Assembly: GCA_035759925.1 (NCBI GenBank)
Contig: DASTTY010000040.1
Coordinates: 1-7,812, forward strand
From: RHKX01 sp035759925
GTDB taxonomy: Bacteria > Actinomycetota > Thermoleophilia > Solirubrobacterales > 70-9
Direction: 5' to 3'
Length of the DNA: 7,812 nt
The notes beneath the pieces are model-generated. The model saw only the letters and a list, made by a program, of their open reading frames with translations. It was not told the DNA's origin and ran no database searches. Shown here piece after piece: positions 4,448-7,812 of the stretch. The first letter of the stretch is position 1. Every line of letters begins with the position of its first letter. The translations under genes were made by a program, and so were the position numbers.

Positions 4448-5840
4448 CGTCGATCACCTCGGTGAGCACATCATCGTCGCTGAAGCGGACGCGGAGCCGT
4501 TCGCGGCGCCTTGCCTCGGCGGCGGCGGTCACGATCTCCTCGCCATCGGCGTCGGTGACGATCGCGTAACCGCGCTCGAGGACCCGGTCGGGATCATGGG
4601 CGGCGAGCGTCTGGGCGATCCGTCGCAGGTCTGCCGCCCGGCTCGCGGCGGCGGCGCGGGAATGGCGATCGAGCGCGGCGGCGCGGGCGACGGTGCGATC
4701 TCCGGCGATGCCGGCGGCGTGGAGAGCCGCCCGTCGCTTGCGGGCCAGCACCAGAGCGCGCCGCGCGCCGTCGCCGGCACCGCGGGCGATGACCCGGCTC
4801 GAGGAGGCGCGGATCTCGCGGATCTTCTGATGGAGGTAGCGGCGCTGACCCTCGGTGTGGTGTCCGAGGGCGCGGGCGACGGCGGCGAGGTGGCGGGCGC
4901 GGCCCCTTCCCGCCTCGCGGCCGCGGCCGCGGAGCCGGGCGGCACCGGCGGCGATGCGGGCGCGCTGGTCGGCGACGTCGACGCGGACGGCCTCCTCGAT
5001 CGCGTGGGTCGGGGTCGAGCAGCAGACGGCGGCTACGTCGTCGATCAGCGTCCGATCCGACTCGTGGCCGACGGCGGAGACGACCGGGACCCGCAGCAGC
5101 GCCACGGTCCGGCAGAGCGTCTCGTCGCAGAACGCCCAGAGGTCGGCGAGGCTGCCGCCGCCGCGGGCGACGACGATCAGCTCGACCTCGGGCACGGCGG
5201 CGAGGTCGCTGAGCGCCCGGGCGATCTTCGGCGCCGCGCGGCGGTCCTGGACCGGCGGGTGGGCGAAGACGGCACGGCCCGCCCAGGAGCGGCGGGCGAG
5301 GCCGGCGAGCAGATCGGCCTCGGCCGCCGAGCCGCGCCCGGTGATGATCCCGATCGTCCGCGGCAGAAGCGGCCGCGGCAGCCGCTTCTGCGGCTCGAAG
5401 AGCCCTTCGGCGCTGAGCTTGCGGCGCAGCTCGGCGAGCCGGGCGAGCAGGTCACCCTCGCCGGCGAGGCGCAGCCGCATGCAACGGAAGCTGAACGAGG
5501 GCGACGCCGTCGCGCTGCCCGGGTAGTAGTCGGGGCCGCCGAAGACGACAACCTCGGTTCCGTCGCGAACCGCGCCGTCGGGCAGCTTCATCCGGTCCCA
5601 GTCGTTCCGCCACATCGAGCAGGGGATCGCGCCGTCGGCATCGCGAAGCTCGAAGTAGGCGGCCTTGCCCGTCAGTCGCAGGTTCGTCACCTCGCCGATC
5701 ACCTGGACCCGGGTGCGCTTGCGCAGGAAGTCACGGAGCGCCGCCGCGTAACGGCCGACCGGGTAGGGGGCCGGGCCGCTGCCGGCATCGCCGTCGCCGG
5801 GCGCGGCGCCCGGGATCGTCTCCTGACGGTGCTCTGCCAT
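4440..5840 (-). CDS. xseA: Exodeoxyribonuclease VII large subunit
   Basis: This is the catalytic subunit of exonuclease VII, which cuts single-stranded DNA from either end and acts in DNA repair. With the ATG at 5840 it has 466 residues, close to the family norm. The N-terminal OB-fold has V-I-G-E-V-T-N-L-R (47-55) and A-Y-F-E-L-R-D (61-67). The catalytic domain shows I-G-I-I-T-G-R-G-S-A (163-172), V-V-A-R-G-G-G-S-L-A-D-L-W-A-F (223-237), V-S-A-V-G-H-E-S-D (254-262) and S-T-P-T-H-A (275-280). A long Arg/Ala-rich coiled-coil-prone region (285-412) carries the XseB-binding helices. The end has the expected R-V-L-E-R-G-Y-A-I-V (419-428). An in-frame ATG exists at 6041, but that start would run 89 bases into the divergent osmC gene and adds a non-family N-terminus; ATG 5873 and GTG 5846 are other options. 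No start has a good Shine-Dalgarno. The stop overlaps xseB. Confidence 0.95.
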   Translation of the reverse strand: MAEHRQETIPGAAPGDGDAGSGPAPYPVGRYAAALRDFLRKRTRVQVIGEVTNLRLTGKAAYFELRDADGAIPCSMWRNDWDRMKLPDGAVRDGTEVVVFGGPDYYPGSATASPSFSFRCMRLRLAGEGDLLARLAELRRKLSAEGLFEPQKRLPRPLLPRTIGIITGRGSAAEADLLAGLARRSWAGRAVFAHPPVQDRRAAPKIARALSDLAAVPEVELIVVARGGGSLADLWAFCDETLCRTVALLRVPVVSAVGHESDRTLIDDVAAVCCSTPTHAIEEAVRVDVADQRARIAAGAARLRGRGREAGRGRARHLAAVARALGHHTEGQRRYLHQKIREIRASSSRVIARGAGDGARRALVLARKRRAALHAAGIAGDRTVARAAALDRHSRAAAASRAADLRRIAQTLAAHDPDRVLERGYAIVTDADGEEIVTAAAEARRRERLRVRFSDDDVLTEVIDDD

Positions 5841-5952
5841 CCCCACGAGGATCGCAGGCCGTGACCCCGGCATCGGCGACGGAGCGCCCGGGCGCGTCGA
5901 CTTGAGATGCTGAGGATGCACTTGATCCAGCGACGAGAGGAGAGTTCGAGAG

Positions 5953-6381
5953 ATGGCAGCCACGGGACACGCGAAGTGGATGGGCAACGTCGAAGCCGGC
6001 TCGGGAACGGTGGAGACCGGGACGAAGTCGCTCGAGGGCACCTACACGGCGGCGTCGCGGTTCGCCGACGGCGAGGGGACGAACCCTGAGGAGATGCTCG
6101 CCGCGGCGCACGCCTCCTGCTTCTCGATGGCGCTGTCGCTGATCCTCGGCCAGGCCGGTCACGCCCCCGAGAGCGTCGAGACCGACGCCAGCGTCTACCT
6201 GCGCCGCACCGACGACGGCTTCGAGATCCACAAGATCGAGCTCGAGACCGTCGGCAACGTTCCCGGCATCGACGAGGACGAGTTCAAGCGCCATGCCGAG
6301 ACCGCGAAGCGGGGCTGCCCGGTGTCGAGGGCGCTCGCGAGCGTCCCGGACGTCTCGCTCGAGGCCCGGCTGGCGGGCTGA
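5953..6381 (+). CDS. OsmC/Ohr-family peroxiredoxin-like protein
   Basis: The 142-residue length is normal for OsmC proteins, dimeric cytosolic thiol peroxidases that reduce organic hydroperoxides. Both catalytic cysteines are present: H-A-S-C-F-S-M-A (Cys56) at the start of the central helix and R-G-C-P-V-S-R-A-L (Cys122). N-P-E-E-M-L-A-A-A-H-A (44-54) is the family signature with the conserved Glu, and S-R-F (35-37) gives the active-site Arg. Residues 5-20 (H-A-K-W-M-G-N-V-E-A-G-S-G-T-V) resemble the OsmC branch more than Ohr. AGGAG at 5938-5942 lies ten bases before the ATG. It is divergent from xseA (112-base gap) and heads a tight plus-strand cluster, with the thioesterase starting 8 bases after its stop. 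I saw no good promoter; TTGAGA at 5902-5907 is a weak -35 candidate. Confidence 0.94.
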   Translation: MAATGHAKWMGNVEAGSGTVETGTKSLEGTYTAASRFADGEGTNPEEMLAAAHASCFSMALSLILGQAGHAPESVETDASVYLRRTDDGFEIHKIELETVGNVPGIDEDEFKRHAETAKRGCPVSRALASVPDVSLEARLAG

Positions 6382-6389
6382 GCACGCGG

Positions 6390-6839
6390 ATGAGCGAGGG
6401 CGCGGAGTCGCGGGGCGCCTACCCGCACATCGAGACCCTGCAGACGCGGTGGGCCGACAACGACGTCTACGGCCACGTCAACAACGTCGAGTACTACGCG
6501 TTCTTCGACACCGTCATCAACCGCTGGCTGATCCGCGAGGGCGGCCTCGACATCCACGGCGGCGGCGTGATCGGCGTCTGTGCCGAGTCCCACTGCACCT
6601 ACATGGACGGCTTCGCCTTCCCGGACGACATCGAGGCCGGCCTCCGGGTCGGGCGGCTCGGCAACTCGAGCGTCACCTACGAGATCGGCCTGTTCGCGGT
6701 CGGCGCCGACGCGCCCGCCGCGACCGGCTGGTTCGTCCACGTCTTCGTCGATGCGGCGACCCGGCGCCCGGCCGAGATACCGTCGCGGCTCCGGGCCAGC
6801 CTCGAGCGGCTCGTCCCCGCCGGGGAGCCCCGGTCGTGA
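6390..6839 (+). CDS. Hotdog-fold acyl-CoA thioesterase (4HBT/FadM type)
   Basis: The 149-residue single-hotdog protein probably hydrolyses an acyl-CoA thioester to free acid and CoA. The signature T-R-W-A-D-N-D-V-Y-G-H-V-N-N-V-E-Y-Y (19-36) contains the DxD pair. Asp25 matches the catalytic Asp of 4-hydroxybenzoyl-CoA thioesterase, and G-H-V-N-N begins the hot-dog helix that ends Y-A-F-F-D (36-40). The strands E-S-H-C-T-Y (66-71), L-R-V-G-R-L-G-N-S-S-V-T-Y-E (85-98) and T-G-W-F-V-H-V-F-V-D (112-121) complete the sheet, with R-P-A-E-I-P (126-131) typical of the end. The G-H-V-N-N form is commonest in the FadM/YbgC-like thioesterases of fatty acyl chains. The ATG at 6390 has only a weak upstream GCGG; coupling from osmC eight bases before is likely. 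The stop overlaps the GTG of the dehydrogenase by four bases. Confidence 0.9.
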   Translation: MSEGAESRGAYPHIETLQTRWADNDVYGHVNNVEYYAFFDTVINRWLIREGGLDIHGGGVIGVCAESHCTYMDGFAFPDDIEAGLRVGRLGNSSVTYEIGLFAVGADAPAATGWFVHVFVDAATRRPAEIPSRLRASLERLVPAGEPRS

Positions 6840-7812
6840 AGGTCCGCAGCGCCGTCCTCCGTGCGATGGGCGCAAAGGGCCCCTACGCCGAGTCGCGCCC
6901 GCTCGAGATCGCCGAGCTCGAGCTCGACCCGCCGGGGCCGGGAGAGTTGCTGATCAGGGTCGGCGCCGCCGGCCTCTGCCACTCCGACCTCTCGGTCATC
7001 GACGGCTCGCGGCCGCGGGTGATGCCGATGGCGCTCGGCCACGAGGCGGCCGGCGAGGTGGTCGCGACCGGTGCGGGCGTGACGGCGTTTGCGACCGGCG
7101 ATCACGTCGTCCTCGCCTTCGTCCCCGCCTGCGGCGAATGCGAGCCCTGCCGGGCGGGGCGTTCGGCGCTCTGTGAGCCGGGAGCGGCGGCGAATGCCGC
7201 CGGGACGCTGCTCGGCGGCGAGCGCCGCCTCCATGACGGAGACGAGGGCGACATCAACCACCACCTCGGCGTCTCGGCGTTCTCCGACCACATCGTCGTC
7301 TCCGAGAAGTCGGCGGTGAAGGTCGATCCGGAGCTGCCGTTCGAGATCGCGGCGCTGTTCGGATGCGCGGTGCTGACCGGGGTCGGCGCTGCGGTTCACG
7401 CCGCCGCGATCGAGCCCGGCGACCGGGTCGCGGTCTTCGGGCTCGGCGGCGTCGGCCTCTCGGCGCTGCTCGGTGCCGTCCTCCAGGGGGCGGCGACGAT
7501 CGTCGCCGTCGACGTCGTCGCCGCCAAGCTCGACCTCGCCCGCGAGCTCGGCGCGACCGACGCCGTCGCCGCGGGGCCGGGCGCGGTCGCGGCGATCCAG
7601 GAGATCACCGGCGGTGGCGCCGACCACGCGATCGAGACCGTCGGCAGCGCCGCGGTCCTCGGCGAGGCCTACGCGGCGACGCGGCGCGGCGGCACGACGA
7701 CGACGGTCGGGCTGCCGGACCCGACCCAAATTCTCGAGATCCCCGCCGTCTCGCTGGTCGCCGAGGAGCGGACGCTGCGCGGCTCCTACCTCGGCTCGAG
7801 CGTTCCCGCCCG
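6836..7812 (+). CDS. Zinc-dependent alcohol dehydrogenase (MDR family), 3' truncated by the window
   Basis: About 325 residues of a medium-chain dehydrogenase/reductase that oxidises an alcohol or reduces an aldehyde; the end lies beyond the window. The GroES-like part has the catalytic zinc ligands Cys48 (G-L-C-H-S-D) and His69 (G-H-E), with Cys177 in F-G-C-A-V-L-T-G-V-G-A. The four structural-zinc cysteines are Cys99, Cys102, Cys105 and Cys113. The nucleotide site is G-L-G-G-V-G (202-207), and Asp226 at the end of the next strand favours NAD over NADP. Full zinc sites and the G-C-x-V-x-T-G motif place it with the class I/III-type long-form enzymes; formaldehyde- or mycothiol-linked activity is possible but not shown. 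The GTG start overlaps the thioesterase stop (GTGA), and GGGGAG (6822-6827) lies eight bases upstream. The next in-frame ATG is at residue 11. Confidence 0.93.
   Translation, partial: MKVRSAVLRAMGAKGPYAESRPLEIAELELDPPGPGELLIRVGAAGLCHSDLSVIDGSRPRVMPMALGHEAAGEVVATGAGVTAFATGDHVVLAFVPACGECEPCRAGRSALCEPGAAANAAGTLLGGERRLHDGDEGDINHHLGVSAFSDHIVVSEKSAVKVDPELPFEIAALFGCAVLTGVGAAVHAAAIEPGDRVAVFGLGGVGLSALLGAVLQGAATIVAVDVVAAKLDLARELGATDAVAAGPGAVAAIQEITGGGADHAIETVGSAAVLGEAYAATRRGGTTTTVGLPDPTQILEIPAVSLVAEERTLRGSYLGSSVPA

Noticed and set aside
3872..4465. Plus-strand frames spanning the gap and xseB
   Set aside because: Most of their length is antisense to xseB, and the part in the gap has no coding bias or start signal.
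4596..5864. Long plus-strand open frame (422 codons) antisense to xseA
   Set aside because: Gly/Ala/Arg/Asp-rich translation with no recognisable domain. It arises from the strong third-position GC of xseA, whose own motifs are unmistakable.
6677..7729. Minus-strand 350-codon open frame opposite the alcohol dehydrogenase
   Set aside because: Arg/Asp/Gly-rich mirror of the dehydrogenase codons; the plus strand has clear zinc and nucleotide motifs.
1..7812. CRISPR arrays, tRNA, rRNA, insertion sequences, integrase or att sites
   Set aside because: Scanned by eye on both strands: no regularly spaced direct repeats, no cloverleaf with CCA-type end, no transposase or integrase motifs.

Overview
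The window reads as an ordinary chromosomal segment of a very GC-rich actinobacterium. Third codon positions are almost all G or C, start codons include TTG and GTG, several same-strand genes overlap by 4-8 bases, and the protein set (a MarR regulator with an MFS exporter, an OsmC protein, a hotdog thioesterase, a zinc alcohol dehydrogenase) fits that group. A Solirubrobacterales/Thermoleophilia-type host is my best guess. It rests on overall style, since no rRNA or other phylogenetic marker is present.

Layout from left to right. Positions 1-409 hold no convincing gene. They have softer codon structure than the rest, several short hairpins, and perhaps the first few codons of a minus-strand gene leaving the left edge behind a strong GGGGAGG. 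At 410-886 (+) is a small two-helix membrane protein of unknown function. A gap of about 350 bases follows, with two good inverted repeats and then a conspicuous AT-rich island holding a putative promoter and operator. Next is a MarR regulator (1235-1690, +), translationally coupled through a TTGA overlap to a DHA3-type MFS exporter (1687-3111, +). The exporter meets a minus-strand pair tail to tail with a 29-base overlap: a GNAT acetyltransferase (3083-3580) preceded by a mini glutathione S-transferase N-domain/glutaredoxin-like protein (3597-3860). These two probably share one promoter. After a 290-base gap come xseB (4151-4447) and xseA (4440-5840) on the minus strand with an 8-base overlap; they encode the two subunits of exonuclease VII. 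Divergent from xseA is a tight plus-strand cluster: an OsmC/Ohr-like peroxiredoxin (5953-6381), a hotdog acyl-CoA thioesterase (6390-6839) and a zinc-dependent alcohol dehydrogenase (from 6836), cut by the right edge.

How the parts may work together: MarR most likely represses its own operon and so controls the exporter. OsmC, thioesterase and dehydrogenase are probably co-transcribed and could form a small peroxide/acyl/aldehyde handling module, but no substrate can be read from the sequence. I see no CRISPR array, tRNA, rRNA, insertion sequence, phage gene or toxin-antitoxin pair, and nothing I would call a new defence or mobile system. The items most worth checking are non-coding: the marR operator island, the inverted repeats in the gaps, the C-loop hairpin at 4010-4035 and the unassigned first 409 bases.
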